Shown here: piece after piece, positions 1-11,451 of the stretch
How positions within the stretch are numbered: position 1 is the stretch's first letter
How the letters are laid out: the number at the start of each line of letters is the position of its first letter
NCBI GenBank assembly: GCA_030052745.1
Contig: JANBVO010000004.1
Coordinates: 620,001 to 684,000 of the forward strand
Direction of reading: 5' to 3'
Source: Pleurostoma richardsiae
Lineage: Eukaryota; Ascomycota; Sordariomycetes; Calosphaeriales; Pleurostomataceae
Length of the DNA: 64,000 bases
Translations under genes and position numbers: made by a program
The notes under the pieces: model-generated
Database searches by the model: none
Told to the model about the DNA's origin: nothing
What the model saw: only the letters and a program-made list of their open reading frames with translations

Positions 1-838
1 AGAGAGGCGTAACTGACCGTAGGATATGGCAAATCTCCCCTGATACCGCCTGCGGGCTCACAAGCTTACACGGCATCTTGTTCGACCGTCTGACCGAGTG
101 CTTCCCTTCCTCATAACTCGCCTGACCAGCTCCTTACTGGCTGCGAACCTGTGACGAGCTGTTAAGAGTCTGTAAATCCGCAAATCCCTGAACAATCTCC
201 CCCCTCCCCAAGTTCCCCGGCGGCGTTCTTCTTCGGCACGCTAGAGCTGTTAGAGCCAAGCCGTCATACCCAGGTGGCCCTGGCTTCCCCTGGCCTTATG
301 ACGGAGTTTGCGTGCACAAGTCAGGCGTGGTGAGGCGGGCTTGATTCTTTGACCGGTGGCTGTTTCAGGCCGACAGGGGTGGACAGGGTAAACGTCAGTA
401 GGATCGATCTCTTAATTTGGGCGCAGCTCCAATGAGAGCCGCTAAAGAGAGCGAAAAAAACAAGCAGCCGGGCGAAGCATCCACATGCCGGTACCTGGCA
501 TTGAGCTGCCTCGCGTCCCTTAAAGAGCACGGGGTGGCCCTGGGATGCCGCGCGGGAGTCGAACAAGGCCCGGCTGCCGACATCTTCCCCGATCCCACTC
601 GTTGAAATCTACCTGCAACATCAGATGCGGGCCTTCTGTCGTCCTCTGCATGCATTAAGGAGCAGAGGCAGGTTTGCCCGGGTTGCTGACCACTCTCTTT
701 AAGCCAGCCAGCCAATATCTTGCCTCCCCCGACGCTTACACCGGGGCACGTATGATACCATCTCTCCTGACACATTCGCTCCTTCGTGCTACGCCTCATT
801 CAGCCGAATAGGGGGCCCGAGTGCGTATATTGAGCATC
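1..838. other. Intergenic left edge
   Basis: No convincing gene is visible. Short open frames on both strands lack family features or plausible splice sites. The last few hundred bases are probably the promoter and leader of the proline-rich gene starting at 839. The gene to the left, if any, lies outside the window. Confidence 0.5.
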
Positions 839-3055
839 ATGGAGACAGCGACCCTCCAACCCCCTAAAACGGGGCGCTCCCGCTTCTCCAAGGCGCTGCC
901 TGCTCCGCCGCCGTCGTTTGAGACCGAGGAGAAGAAGAGTTATACTGCTGCGTTTCCTGCTAGAAAAGCATCTCTCCCTACTGCTCCTCCAGCGCCGCCT
1001 GCACCACCGCCCAAGTCGTTGATCACCACCATGTCGAAGCCTCCAGACTCACCTCTCCCTCCTTTGCCGCCAAAGCCCGCTGGTGCTGGGCCTCCACCAG
1101 TCATGGCGATCCCCAGGCGCCCGGTGGGCAGCCCACCGCCACCTGCCGAGCCGTCGCCAGTCGGGTCGATTTTAAGCTTACTCTCGGCTTACTCCAACTC
1201 GTCCTCCGAGTCCAACCCAGCATCCTCCGGCGGGACCGCGAGCACCAAGGCCTCGGAACCGGCGGCGTCGCCGAAGAAGGAGGACCCCAAGAGCACAGGT
1301 GCTCCCAGCCCGCTGTCGCTGTCGCTGTCGTCGCCGGCGACCAGCGAGCCACGCCCAAAGACGGCACAGGGGGTGTCACAGCAAAGCGCTGCCGTGCAAG
1401 AGCGAAGCCTCCCCCTTCCCCCTCCCCCGCTGCCACTGAAGGATGCTCGGCGGCCGCAGACTCCGGTAGAGTCGAAGCAGTCGCCCGCCCAGCAACCGCA
1501 ACAGCAACCGGATGATCCGGTATCGAAATCCACGCCACTGACGAACCAGTCACCGCCGCGGCCACAGATCTGGAGACGGAGGTCGCTCAAGGCGGAGAAG
1601 GCCCTCCCCGAACTCAAGCTCGCGTCGAGCCATGGTTCTACTGCCTCCTCGCAGCCACCGAAGCTGCAGGAACAGGCAAGTGTGACCGACTCATTGTCCG
1701 CCCTCGCGCCGCCTCAGGCCGCATTCACCTCGACGTCTCCGGCGCCTTCAGCATTAGCGCGGGTCTTGAACGGCCTGCCCGGGAGGAACATCAGGCCGGC
1801 GGGCGGCTCCAAGGAGCCTTCACCGCTGCCCTCAGCAAAAAGTGAGGCGGTGAGTCCGCTGCCAGGACGCGGTGCCAAACCAACAACTACAACAAGCGAT
1901 CCTGCAACCGAATCCGGTGACATGGGCGGCAAGGTGTCCAAGATCGGCGGCAAGATTAGCCGCAAGGAAGCAACAGCGCAATACGAAGCGCGCGAAAGGA
2001 GCCAGCAGAAGAGCACAGCTGCTGAGGGACAGAATGACGCCAAGCCGCACCAGCAACAGGCCTCACGCCGGCCTCCGACTCCCGAATATGGGCGCGATGA
2101 TGTGAAGACACCAATTGTGGAGAGGGTTGTGTCTCCGGTTTCGCCGGTGTCGCCCGCGACGTCTCCGGGGCAGCCCGCTAGGGAGATCAAGAGGGAGGTA
2201 TCTATTCCGCGGAAGGCGGTGGGCGGTCCCGAGCTGAAGTCGATGAAGAGCATACCCAATATTTCTACGGAAACCTCGTCTGGCGCGTCCAGCATCCCGA
2301 CGATATCAGAATCTGTTCTAGGCAGCATTTCATTCGCAAACCAGACACGACCCTCGCCCGAAGAGGCGAAGTTCCCTGACCGATCCACGTCTCGTCCTCC
2401 CGTTGCGCCGCTAGGTGGCGGGCTGCCGCGGTCTCCAGCACCGCCAGGCGGTGGACTCCCCCGATCACCGGCGCCTCCACCAAAGACGCATACTCCGGCT
2501 GCCTCCTCTACCTCTTCGGCACAGCAAGATTCCTGGCAAAGCAGTTTCCAGCAGCAGCAGAAGCAGCAGCCGGCGGTGTCGAGGGAGTCGGCAGAGACCG
2601 TGAGACCGACTGCCCAGAAGCTGAGCATCGACACTACTATTCGCCCGCCGCTCGCCGCCTCATCTAGCCCGAACAGCACCGTCCCCGCACCTGTTGCCCT
2701 CGACACCGTGCCGGCCTCGCCCGGCCACCCTGCATACTTCCCCCAGACTATCCTCAGACCGAAGATGGCGGCCGCCTCTGTTTTCGCGGCCCCCCCGCTC
2801 CGGCCGGCGCACTACCGCTGCTTCACGGGCCACCGAGACCTGCTCTTCAGCGCGAACGAGAGCTACGCGGTGGCGTGCCAGGCGTGCGGCGGCGCGGACA
2901 ACCAGCCGCGGTTCACGTGCTCGTTCTGCTCGCTGCGGGTGTGCAGAAGCTGCAGGGACGGCCTGAGGAGCTGCGATGGGGACCTGGCGAGACTGCTAGG
3001 CGGGCACAAGGGCTTCGGGGATGCTTCTTCCGAGGTGACGGTGCGGGCTGCCTGA
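839..3055 (+). CDS. Proline/serine-rich protein with C-terminal Cys-rich module
   Basis: A single exon encodes 738 residues. The start is the ATG at 839; an in-frame GTG 18 bases upstream is not a likely fungal start. Residues 1 to about 640 are low complexity: polyproline runs near the N-terminus, Ser/Thr/Pro-rich segments, repeated GGGLPRSPAPP units near residue 535, and a Gln-rich tract near 580. The last 90 residues are different and ordered. They hold a candidate zinc-binding pattern with CQAC, CSFC and CRSC pairs preceded by HYRC and GH. Similar Cys-rich tails occur at the end of uncharacterised Pezizomycotina proteins. The polyproline tracts could bind SH3 or profilin partners (inference). 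No catalytic domain is visible and the function is unknown. Confidence 0.75.
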   Translation: METATLQPPKTGRSRFSKALPAPPPSFETEEKKSYTAAFPARKASLPTAPPAPPAPPPKSLITTMSKPPDSPLPPLPPKPAGAGPPPVMAIPRRPVGSPPPPAEPSPVGSILSLLSAYSNSSSESNPASSGGTASTKASEPAASPKKEDPKSTGAPSPLSLSLSSPATSEPRPKTAQGVSQQSAAVQERSLPLPPPPLPLKDARRPQTPVESKQSPAQQPQQQPDDPVSKSTPLTNQSPPRPQIWRRRSLKAEKALPELKLASSHGSTASSQPPKLQEQASVTDSLSALAPPQAAFTSTSPAPSALARVLNGLPGRNIRPAGGSKEPSPLPSAKSEAVSPLPGRGAKPTTTTSDPATESGDMGGKVSKIGGKISRKEATAQYEARERSQQKSTAAEGQNDAKPHQQQASRRPPTPEYGRDDVKTPIVERVVSPVSPVSPATSPGQPAREIKREVSIPRKAVGGPELKSMKSIPNISTETSSGASSIPTISESVLGSISFANQTRPSPEEAKFPDRSTSRPPVAPLGGGLPRSPAPPGGGLPRSPAPPPKTHTPAASSTSSAQQDSWQSSFQQQQKQQPAVSRESAETVRPTAQKLSIDTTIRPPLAASSSPNSTVPAPVALDTVPASPGHPAYFPQTILRPKMAAASVFAAPPLRPAHYRCFTGHRDLLFSANESYAVACQACGGADNQPRFTCSFCSLRVCRSCRDGLRSCDGDLARLLGGHKGFGDASSEVTVRAA

Positions 3056-3847
3056 ATCCCTGCCTAGGAAGGCAGCTGGGCAGACCGTAAAGCACGGCCT
3101 CTGGTTCTATTTCCGTGTTCATACTTCTTCTATCTCTACGTCATTGGCTACGGGAGCGCGGATATAATGGCTCTAGACTTATATGGGGATCCCGGGAAGA
3201 CTGGCGTTCACTGGTTCAAGGATACCAACCACTATTTACTATAGGCATCTATTATGGGGATGAGGAAAGGGGCGAGAGCTAAAAGGGGCGAGGAGACATT
3301 TCGAGACGTGGACCTGAAGATACAACACCGCTGGATTGGTGACGGTAGCAGATAGGCGAGATACCAAGGGCGAGGGGGTCAGGTAGACGGAGATTCATCA
3401 TGAAGACACGCTCTCAATAAGCCACTGTGAGAACTAAGCAAGCGCTCCCCTGTCTGTCCATCTTCAATGTGCGAAAGTGAGGAGGCCGCCCAGCGTCCGG
3501 ATCATCCGGAATGATGACCCTGCAGCCACACCTCGACGCGTCGTCGCGTCTTCCTTTTTCCCTTCAGCCGTTTAATTTGAGGGTGCCTCGATGCCCCACC
3601 ACCCCCTTCTCCGTCGGCAATGCAACCTTCGATCGATGGACAAGTGCCCGCCACCCGGCAGTATCCGCCAAGCTAAGTTCAGCCCGACTCAGGTACGTAC
3701 AGTACCGTGTACAGAGCACACACCGACACTCCGCCCGGCAAGTCGGCGCACGGGCAACAACTCGTCCGGCAAAGTCAACAATCACAACAATCACACTAGC
3801 AACCAGAGCCCAGCGCCAGCTCTGGGATTGTTAGCCGGGAAGACGAC
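3056..3847. other. Intergenic between two plus-strand genes
   Basis: No gene is supported. The first half should hold the 3' UTR of the proline-rich gene. The second half contains CA/CCA-rich sequence with repeated 'caacaatcacaa'-like units just before the ATG at 3848, and is probably promoter and leader. Confidence 0.45.
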
Positions 3848-5569
3848 ATGGCGTCCTCCTCGACCTCCCTCAGTAGATCGCGGTCTCTGCGCAAGCCGAC
3901 TGCTGGCGTTGGTGGAGGTGGTGACGTCGCCGCCACCGCTCTCCGCAGTGAGGCGCGCAATACCTCCCCGAGCAGGTTGCCTGTGAAGCCCACCAGCACG
4001 GCTGCTGCTCCGACGAGGACCGGCTCCACAGCCTCAGCCTCTGCGGTCTCCAGCACTTCTGGCGCCGGAGCGAGGACACGACCGAGGCCCATCTCGGGCG
4101 TCCTTGGAAGGGGACTCTCGACGAGGAAGGCGCCGACACCGCCTTCAGATACCGAATCGACAAGGGATGGACTGAGCTCTCGGACCACCGTCGCACGCCG
4201 CCCCTCGCCGACGACATCAACGACCGTCCCTACAGCTCCCACATCAGCGTCTGCGCGGAATCCCCCGTCACGGCCAACCACATCGGCGGGGATACCATCA
4301 TCTGGCACGGCGGGCAGACCCCGCGGAGCGGCACACACTCGGGCCAAGTCTTCCGCGACAGCACTCACAGCCTCCACAGTCTTGCGCCCTCCCACGTCCA
4401 CATCAGCAACATCCTCCCAGACGGGGCCCGGCAGCCGCCCTCCCGTCACAACCCGCAGCAACGCCCCCTCCTCGTCCCTCCACCGCCGCCAAGCCTCGCA
4501 GCCCAATGCCAGCCTCTCGGCCCCCCCTCCCACAGCATCCACAGCATCCACAACCTCCTCCGGCTCGGCGTCCACGACTACAGCGACGACACGCCTCAAG
4601 CCCTCGGCGACCGAGTCCGCCCCGCGCCTGCGGCCCGCCTTCACCACACTCCAGCAGCACTACAGCCCGGCGCGCAGCCTCGCCCCCAAGCCCCTGACCG
4701 CGACTTTCCTCGCCCCGCCCTCCCCCTCCAAGCTCCCCGCCAACGTCGCCGCCTCCGCCGAGACCGCCCGCCTGCAGGCCCAGCTCCTGCAGCTGCACCT
4801 CCTGCACCGCGGCGCGCCCGCCGTCGACGCCGCCTGGCGCGCCAGCGCCCAGCGCGCGCTGCGCGGGCGGTTCGTGGCCCTGGCGGCCGACAGCGCGGAC
4901 CTCGCGGCGGAGGAGAGGAGCCTCGCGGAGAGGGAGAACGCCGCGGCGATGAGGGCGTGGGGCGGCGGGCAGCTGGAGGAGAAGGTCCAGGCGCTCGACG
5001 GGGTGCTCTCGGGCTTGTGGAGCCTGGGCGAGCCGGTCGGGAAGTACGCGAGGGTGGTGAGGCGGTTCGAGCGCTGGCTGGACAGGACGGTCGATGTGGT
5101 GGAGGCGAGGCGGCGGTGGGAAGGAGGCGGCGCCGGCGCCGGGGCGACGGAGCTGCTTCCGACCCGGGGGGAGGACGGGGCGGCCGGGGAGGAGGGCGAG
5201 CTGGAGGCGCTGTTCGTCGGGGAGCTGGGCGCGCAGTGGAAGGAGGAGTGCGCGGGCCTGGCGCGCAAGCTGGACGGCTGGCGGAGGCAGCTGTGGGAGC
5301 TGGGCCCCGCCGAGGACGAGACGATAGCCCCCGAAGAGGGCGCGGCAGATACTATCGGCGCCGGCAGGGGCCCTTCGAGCCTGGCGAGGATCCTGCACGG
5401 GTGCGCGGCGCTGGTCGCGGACATGCTCGCGGAACTGGGCGCCATGGAGCAGATCGAGCGGGACGCCGTCGCGCAGGAGACGGAGTGGGTCCGGAGGATG
5501 AGCCGCGAGGAGGACGGCGCGGGCGGCCGGGGAGCTGCGAAGGCGGGGGCTATCTGGCGGGCCTTTTGA
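3848..5569 (+). CDS. Hypothetical coiled-coil protein, Ser/Thr-rich N-terminus
   Basis: One exon of 573 codons from ATG 3848. Residues 1-270 are Ser/Thr/Arg/Pro-rich and look disordered. A conserved-looking segment starts near residue 275 with TLQQHYSPA and LAPPSPSKLPANVAASAET. Long helical, Glu/Arg/Leu-rich stretches follow to the end, likely coiled coil, with SLARILHGCAALVADML near the C-terminus. This architecture matches, from memory, a family of uncharacterised filamentous-fungal proteins that automatic pipelines sometimes label with agglutinin-like names; nothing here supports adhesion, as no signal peptide or GPI signal is visible. A cytoskeletal or spindle role is conceivable but unproven. 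The high GC of this exon generates long open frames on the opposite strand, which I consider shadows. Confidence 0.75.
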   Translation: MASSSTSLSRSRSLRKPTAGVGGGGDVAATALRSEARNTSPSRLPVKPTSTAAAPTRTGSTASASAVSSTSGAGARTRPRPISGVLGRGLSTRKAPTPPSDTESTRDGLSSRTTVARRPSPTTSTTVPTAPTSASARNPPSRPTTSAGIPSSGTAGRPRGAAHTRAKSSATALTASTVLRPPTSTSATSSQTGPGSRPPVTTRSNAPSSSLHRRQASQPNASLSAPPPTASTASTTSSGSASTTTATTRLKPSATESAPRLRPAFTTLQQHYSPARSLAPKPLTATFLAPPSPSKLPANVAASAETARLQAQLLQLHLLHRGAPAVDAAWRASAQRALRGRFVALAADSADLAAEERSLAERENAAAMRAWGGGQLEEKVQALDGVLSGLWSLGEPVGKYARVVRRFERWLDRTVDVVEARRRWEGGGAGAGATELLPTRGEDGAAGEEGELEALFVGELGAQWKEECAGLARKLDGWRRQLWELGPAEDETIAPEEGAADTIGAGRGPSSLARILHGCAALVADMLAELGAMEQIERDAVAQETEWVRRMSREEDGAGGRGAAKAGAIWRAF

Positions 5570-5887
5570 TTGCGGTGATTTAATGTGAAGGGGTGATGCA
5601 TAGCACTCCTGGGAATAGTAGCAAGCATGGGATCGCAAGCATGGCGTCTGGGTTTTTTGTCAAGCATCGGCAATGACGAGGTTACGAAGAGACACTGGTA
5701 GGCTTGAGGGCCGGTCATGATACTATCCAGAATGCAACATTGAAGGTGTTCGAGGACTGCATGCTCTACGGCGGCTACTCTTCACTCCAGAATATGATGA
5801 CGTTATAATACAGCTCGCACAGGACGTCCCGGATATTGGGTACAAAGGGCGACTTCTCTCTCCCTCTCTTCAAAATCCCGCCTCGCT

Positions 5888-8800
5888 TCAATGATAGTTC
5901 AGCTCCGGGTTCGCCCTAAAGTTACATCTGCACCGGCACTCGGGGACAGGACACTCGACATGCCTCGCGAACCACTGCCGCGCGTGGTCGAGGTGGAGGA
6001 CGTGCTCACACTTGAGGCAGAAGGTCGGGAACCGCGCCGCGAGCCGCGTCTCCGAGTCTGCCGCCGCTTCGGGCTTGTCGGAGCGCGGCAGGCCCACGAT
6101 CTCGAGGCACACCACGCACCGCGGGAGGTGCCGCTTGCAGTTCGGGCAGCTGATGCCCGTGGCGCTCATCTTAGAGGTCAGCGGGTTGCCCCCGCGGTCG
6201 CCGAAGGGGCCCGGGATCGTGGACGCCGAGCCCCCGCCGGGGCCGCTGGGAGGGTTGAGGGTCGTCTCGGCGTCGCAGTAGACGCAGCGGAGGTTGATCT
6301 GGCGGTAGGGCACCTTGACGGTGGGCCGGCCGTCGCGCTTGCTCTTTTTGGTGCTCTCGACCTCGAACTTGGTCCGCTGGAAGAAGGCCTTGTGGCGCTG
6401 GAGGTAACTCCTGTACGCGTTGCGCCAGCCTGTGCAGCGGTAGTCGTCGATGTAGCGTGGCGCGCATATCGACATGATGAGAGTGGCGGTCTGGAAGTCG
6501 TGGAACTTCTCGACATATTTGGAAAGTATGTCGACCATACGTTCTGTAATTCCCGTGAGGACGATGCCTTCAATGTCACCTGTGTCGACAGCCTCCTCCA
6601 CTTCTTCCGTGAGCCAGCGCGTAAGATGATCGTCATCAAAATGCCGTACGGCTATAAACACCCTGTCGCGTAACGGGAGGGATCTCTGGCCAGCGAGAGC
6701 CGCCCAGTCGCCCGTCGCGATCAGCGATGAGATCGCCCTCAGGTACGGGTCGGTCTTCGATGCGACTGCCTCGTCAAAGTCCAGTTGTTCAGGGGCGAAC
6801 TCGTGGTCGCCTTTTCCGATCAGCTGCAACGCGAGTGACACAAATAAGAGTTGAGGATGTGCTGTGCTAGCTTTCTTAAGGATCTGCACAGCCTGTTTGG
6901 AGTCTCCGCGAAACAGTGCATGTGCTGTCATCATGGTGTACCAAGTTGATGGCTTCTCAGCGCCAGTGATATCTTCTTCTTCGTTGTATACGTTGCGATC
7001 CTGTGTTCTTCCCCAGTTACACATTTCAAGGCACAGCTGGCGATGGTGAGGCTTCTTCGTTTCTGTGCCGTCAAATTTGGGCAAGCCACGCCGTTTGCTA
7101 ATAGTGTTGGCACAACGCTCCCATGCCGGCGTTTCTGTTGTGGCTGATATGTCACTCAGACGAGTGCTTGGTCTCTCGCCTAATGACTTATGAGCACAAT
7201 CAATCCCATCAACATGCAAAGCAGCCCGTCAAACTCACCAAGCTCGTTCGTCCAGACAGTATGGACCCCCATAAAGCTCAGGTCAAGGGGGTGTGTTATC
7301 ATACCGCCATCAGAGGCAGCTTCCTCGGCTCCTAGTATGGTTGCTGGTTAGTAGAGCACAAAGCATTCGATTTGGCGCTTCCTACCTCCTATCCAACTCC
7401 AGACGTCTCGCAACCACGGGTCGTCAGCTAGGACTATGTGGTTCCGCTCCATATCGAACAGGTATCTCTCCTTTGCTCGAAGGAGCATTACGTGGTCTAG
7501 AATGACTTGCGCTGCCTTGGGGAAGCCCTTAGTGTCCATGACAGATTTGAGTAGTTTCTCATGGAGCTCGCGATTCGAAGGAGGTCCAGTGGGGGGCTGT
7601 GTCTTCTCCTTCCCTGACACAGAACTCTTTTCTGAGAGCAGTTCCTCAACAGGCGGATGTAAGACTTCATTCGCATACTTCCTGAGCACACGAAGCTTTT
7701 CTGCCACCGATCCTGCTTCGTGGAAAGATTTGGGCAACGGCGTGGTACTTGCTTCACGGTCTACCACGATATCTTCGTCAGGAAGGCGAGCACGTAGGGC
7801 GCCCTGAACGAGCGTTTCGACATCGGCCTTATTCTCGCCGAATATAGGTATATCGTCAAGTGCATCCTCCATGAACAGGGGGCCCAGGGTCTGTGCTATC
7901 TGCGACGGTTCAAATTCCATCAAACTGTGATAGCGGCTCCCTTCTACATGATGTCAGTAGTAAACAAAAAAACGCTGTCAAGAGGGAGCATACCCATAAG
8001 ACCACGGTAAGGTGCCTGCCATGGCGTCAGCTTATAAGGATATGTCCGCGTGAATGACGGTATCTCGAGGATGTCAAAGGCGCCACTAGCACGGAGGACG
8101 AGAAGCCGTGGCCGCAGCGCAGGTGACTCCATGGTCAGCCAGTCGAACGACACAATTCGTTCATGTTTCCGGCTCGGATCGGCGTAGAAGTTGTCCATCT
8201 CGTGGGATTTCCTGACTTGCAGGAGCTCGGGGCTCTCGACCGCGTCCATCTCAGCAGGTGTGAATTCCGTTTGGGTGGAAAACACCTTGAGCTGCCCGGT
8301 CCTTGACAGAACAGCCAGCATACCCCGGTGGTCTCGACAATATCGCAGAGCGCGAATCAGCGAGTTCCGGTCGTTCAGAGCCTGGGGGTTCGACTCCGTC
8401 TCCATGGCCCGGTCGAGCCGCAAGGCACCTCCCCACGGAAGTTCGTCCGTGTCGACAGCATCCAAGTAAGAAGCCGATGCTACAGGCCTTGACCTTGCCC
8501 GTCGATCCCATATCATGATGCCGGGCTGATCCAGGGCAGAAGATGCGAAATAGTTTGGGTCGGCGTAGTCGATGGCCAGATTGTTGTTGCATCTTGTCGG
8601 GAAGTTATAGGAAGATGCCTCCTCTATAGTGATACCATCAGCCCATGAGGTCAAACTAGTTTGTTACTGGAGGCTCACCTCGGAGATCGTGAATGCGAAG
8701 TCCCTGGCCCCTGATGCCAACGACTAGGGTGTTGGGGTTGTCCTCGAAGAACTTGACACTCGAGATCGACATACTAGCCTCTAAGCGCCTCACGGGATCC

Positions 8801-9261
8801 GTGAATGGTTCCACGTGCGGGCCAAAGCCGGAGACAGATGTGCTGATTCCGCTAGACAAGCGATTGACGTCCCAGATATGAAGGCACTGGTCGCTCCTCA
8901 CTCTGTCAAGACCAACGGCAAGAAGTCCTGAGGTGCTGAAGGAAACCGCTTGACAGGTCCGAGATACCTTAAGTCCGAGTTCCATGTAAGCATTGGAATT
9001 GTCATCGACCCTCAGCAGATTGACAATGCCCGTCGACGTGCCGGCCGCCACCAGCCCCGGTATGGAGGGTGACCAGTCGATGGCCGTGAGAGGGGGCACG
9101 TCATCGTGTTTGGACACTCTCTTGTAATCGAACTTTCCGCGCTGGGCACGGCCAGTCGGTTCAAACAGCTGAACAACACGATGCTGGACATTTATGTGGA
9201 GGAAGGAATCATGAGCCGGGTTGGGAGACCATCTGACAAGCCCGGGGTCTGGCCGATCCAT
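5888..9261 (-). CDS. SEA/GATOR2 complex subunit Sea4 (Mio/MIOS homologue)
   Basis: Five exons: 9261-8679, 8623-7994, 7943-7386, 7331-7239 and 7179-5888, encoding 1051 residues. All four introns are phase 1 and 50-59 nt long; the third has a perfect TACTAAC branch site. Residues 1 to about 400 are WD40 repeats, beginning MDRPDPGLVRWSPNP, with DWSPSIPGLVAAGTSTG and IHDLR motifs. A helical solenoid follows. The C-terminus has the Mio-type zinc module: LRCVYC, ISCPNCKRHLPRCVVC and FCLKCEHVLHLDHARQW, ending in a Cys-rich CPVPECRCRC. Sea4 acts at the vacuole membrane in the SEACAT/GATOR2 complex, which promotes TORC1 signalling by opposing SEACIT (family knowledge). It diverges from EFG1 across 642 bases. 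Confidence 0.93.
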
Positions 9262-9903
9262 GTCTTCTGCTGGTCTTTATGGAATGGATTGGTAAGTCTA
9301 TCATACAATAAAACGCATCACAGTTGGTTCATCGCAGTATCTCACCCTGAGGGCCCTAAAGAGGTTTTATCATCGGCAGGAGGGAAACTCGGGATGAGCT
9401 TGCTCTGTGAAGATGGTGTGAGCTATACCGGCTGTACTCGCGGCGCTATTTCTATGTTGGAGAGCTTATGGTGTGTGTATGAAGCTGCATTTTGAACTTA
9501 AGCGGCCACAAGGGGCTCATGAAGAGATCTTGCAGTTACAAGGATCTTGATCAAGGTGAAGTGAGGTGAGGTGAGGGAGCACTTACAAGGAAGCTCTGGG
9601 CTCCGGTGTCTGTCATCCCAGCCATCGTGAACCCGCCGAAACAGTACGGTCACGGGACCTCGGGCTTCGGCCTCCCATTGGCCACAGCCAACTGCCGCGC
9701 CCCACAGGACACGATAAGCGATAAGCTGCGAGTTTTTGGGCTGCGCTTTTGCGACGATCATTTTTTTGCTGTGCTCTCTCTGCCTGGGTACTTCAGCTGA
9801 ACAGCAGTTGCCAGAGGAGACGAACGACTGTATTTATCCACAGCACCGCGAGGGATTTTGTCATCCCAACTCAGTCTCCTGACTGTCACACACGATTCCT
9901 ACA
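9262..9903. promoter_or_regulatory. Divergent promoter, sea4 / efg1
   Basis: The 642 bases between the two start codons must carry both promoters. The plus strand shows a short repeated 'gtgaggtgaggtgagg' run near 9555-9575. I did not identify a TATA box or a known factor site with confidence. Pairing a TORC1 regulator with a ribosome-biogenesis gene is suggestive of co-regulation but not evidence of it. Confidence 0.5.
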
Positions 9904-10831
9904 ATGGGTTCTAAAAGGCCCTTTTCCGCTGTGTCGGCCTCTGAGCCGCAAGTATCCGACCGGCCAGGGGGAGCGAAAAAGAAACGGGTCATGGCGAAGA
10001 CACCAAAGGTCAAGGGAGAATCGATCAATTGGGTCAAGAAACGCGCCCGGACACTTGAGCGCCTTCTCAGCAGAGCCACGGATAACATTCCCGCCGACAA
10101 GCAGAGGGAGATGGAGCGGGAATTGGCGGCTCACCGGAAGAGAATCCAGGAGAATGAACATGGCAGGGAGCGGAGCAACATGATCAAGAAGTACCACATG
10201 GTCCGGTTCTTCGGTGTGTGACCTCCGATGTGACTCCCAAGCCGTTCATATGTGCTAATCGTAGTTACCCACAGAGAGGCAGAAGGCAGAGAGACTTCAG
10301 AAGCAGCTTCGGAAGCGGCTCGGTGCTGCCACAGATCCAGAAGAGATTGCCCAGATCAACGCTGATATCCACATCAGTGATGTCGACTACCACTACACAG
10401 TATACTTCCCGTACATGGAGAAATATGTCAGCCTTTACCCGATTTCGGCGAAGAAGGAGACGACATCCGAGGAGAAGGCTGCCGCCGCAGCGCGAGCGTT
10501 ACGTGCCCCTAGACCCCAGCTCTGGAGTATAATAGAAAAAGCCATGGAGGAAGGCAAAGAAGCTCTGGAGATGTTGAGGGACCGAGTGCTAGACGTTGAC
10601 GGGCGGTCAGAACCAGCGCCTAGGCAATTTAGCGAAGGAAAGGCGCCAAAAGCAAGGAAAGCACGGCATGGGGATGCATCAGACAAGACATCTGCTAAGA
10701 GGGATCGAGCCAAGCAAGCGTTCAGCTCCACAGGCCAAGCGAAGCCGACCCGGAATGCGCCCCGCCCTCAGGACTTGGACAGCGATAGCGATGGTGGTGG
10801 ATTCTTCGAGGAGGACTGTCATAAGCTCTAA
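9904..10831 (+). CDS. rRNA-processing protein EFG1
   Basis: Two exons, 9904-10213 and 10275-10831, encode 288 residues. The 61-nt intron (GTGTGT donor, gctaat branch, CACAG acceptor) splits the Glu codon in MVRFF-ERQKAERD. The family-typical core is INWVKKRARTLERLL, then KYHMVRFFERQKA, then DVDYHYTVYFPYMEKYVSLYP. EFG1 is a nucleolar protein of the small-subunit processome needed for 18S rRNA maturation (family knowledge). The N-terminus is Lys/Arg-rich, fitting a nucleolar protein. The C-terminal 100 residues are basic, low complexity and end in an acidic patch; EFG1 tails vary between fungi. Confidence 0.93.
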
Positions 10832-11451
10832 CAAGCTTGTACTTCTTACCAGACATAGCAGACTGTTTTGATACCCATTTCAGCATTGTGACGGAGTTAG
10901 GGAGGGCAGGATGCGCGGCTTGTTTTGGCTGTCTACAACGACTACAGACGAATTATCGACAGCCGTGGAAATAATATGGCCGGGGCCGTGCTGGATAGGT
11001 ACCTCGCAGTACGAAGTATTATGTCCTATGCGTCTCAACGACCTGTCTGCCTTGCCCGTTTCTGTCTGACTCGTCAAATTTCCGGTTAGATGTCTGCAGG
11101 AGGCCTATTGCAGCAAAGAACAAGGCGGACGATTGCAGTGCAAACGGGACAAGCTTCTCCTTCGAACTGGCTTTCCCTTCCCAACACATGCAAAGCTTTT
11201 CCGGCTTCGCTTTCCCCACCTGCTGGAAGACTCGACACTCGACGCAACCACATGAAAGTCAAACTGCTTCAAGGTCAACCTGCGCTTCATTACGTATCTT
11301 GCTGCCCAGCGACTTGCTCATCCTCTGCTGCTGTTGCTGTTGCTGCTGTCGGAGCCTGAACCCCGCGGCCCCACCATCGACGGGCCGTACCTTACACGCG
11401 AGAGGCCTACTGCCACCCAGCCTGGTCCGCTACTCCAGCCTTCTGTCCATC
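10832..11451. other. Intergenic, EFG1 to dsRBD gene
   Basis: Contains the EFG1 3' region and the leader of the next gene. A CTG/TTG trinucleotide tract lies at 11325-11349. No gene is supported here. Confidence 0.45.
11325..11349 (+). repeat. CTG/TTG trinucleotide tract
   Basis: About eight consecutive CTG or TTG units lie roughly 100 bases upstream of the dsRBD gene start. The tract is outside the predicted coding sequence and could vary in length between strains. Confidence 0.6.

Noticed and set aside
4403-5718. Two long minus-strand frames (411 and 352 codons) opposite the coiled-coil gene
   Set aside because: High-GC antisense shadow: Pro/Arg/Ser-rich composition, no domain, and the plus-strand frame has conserved-looking motifs.
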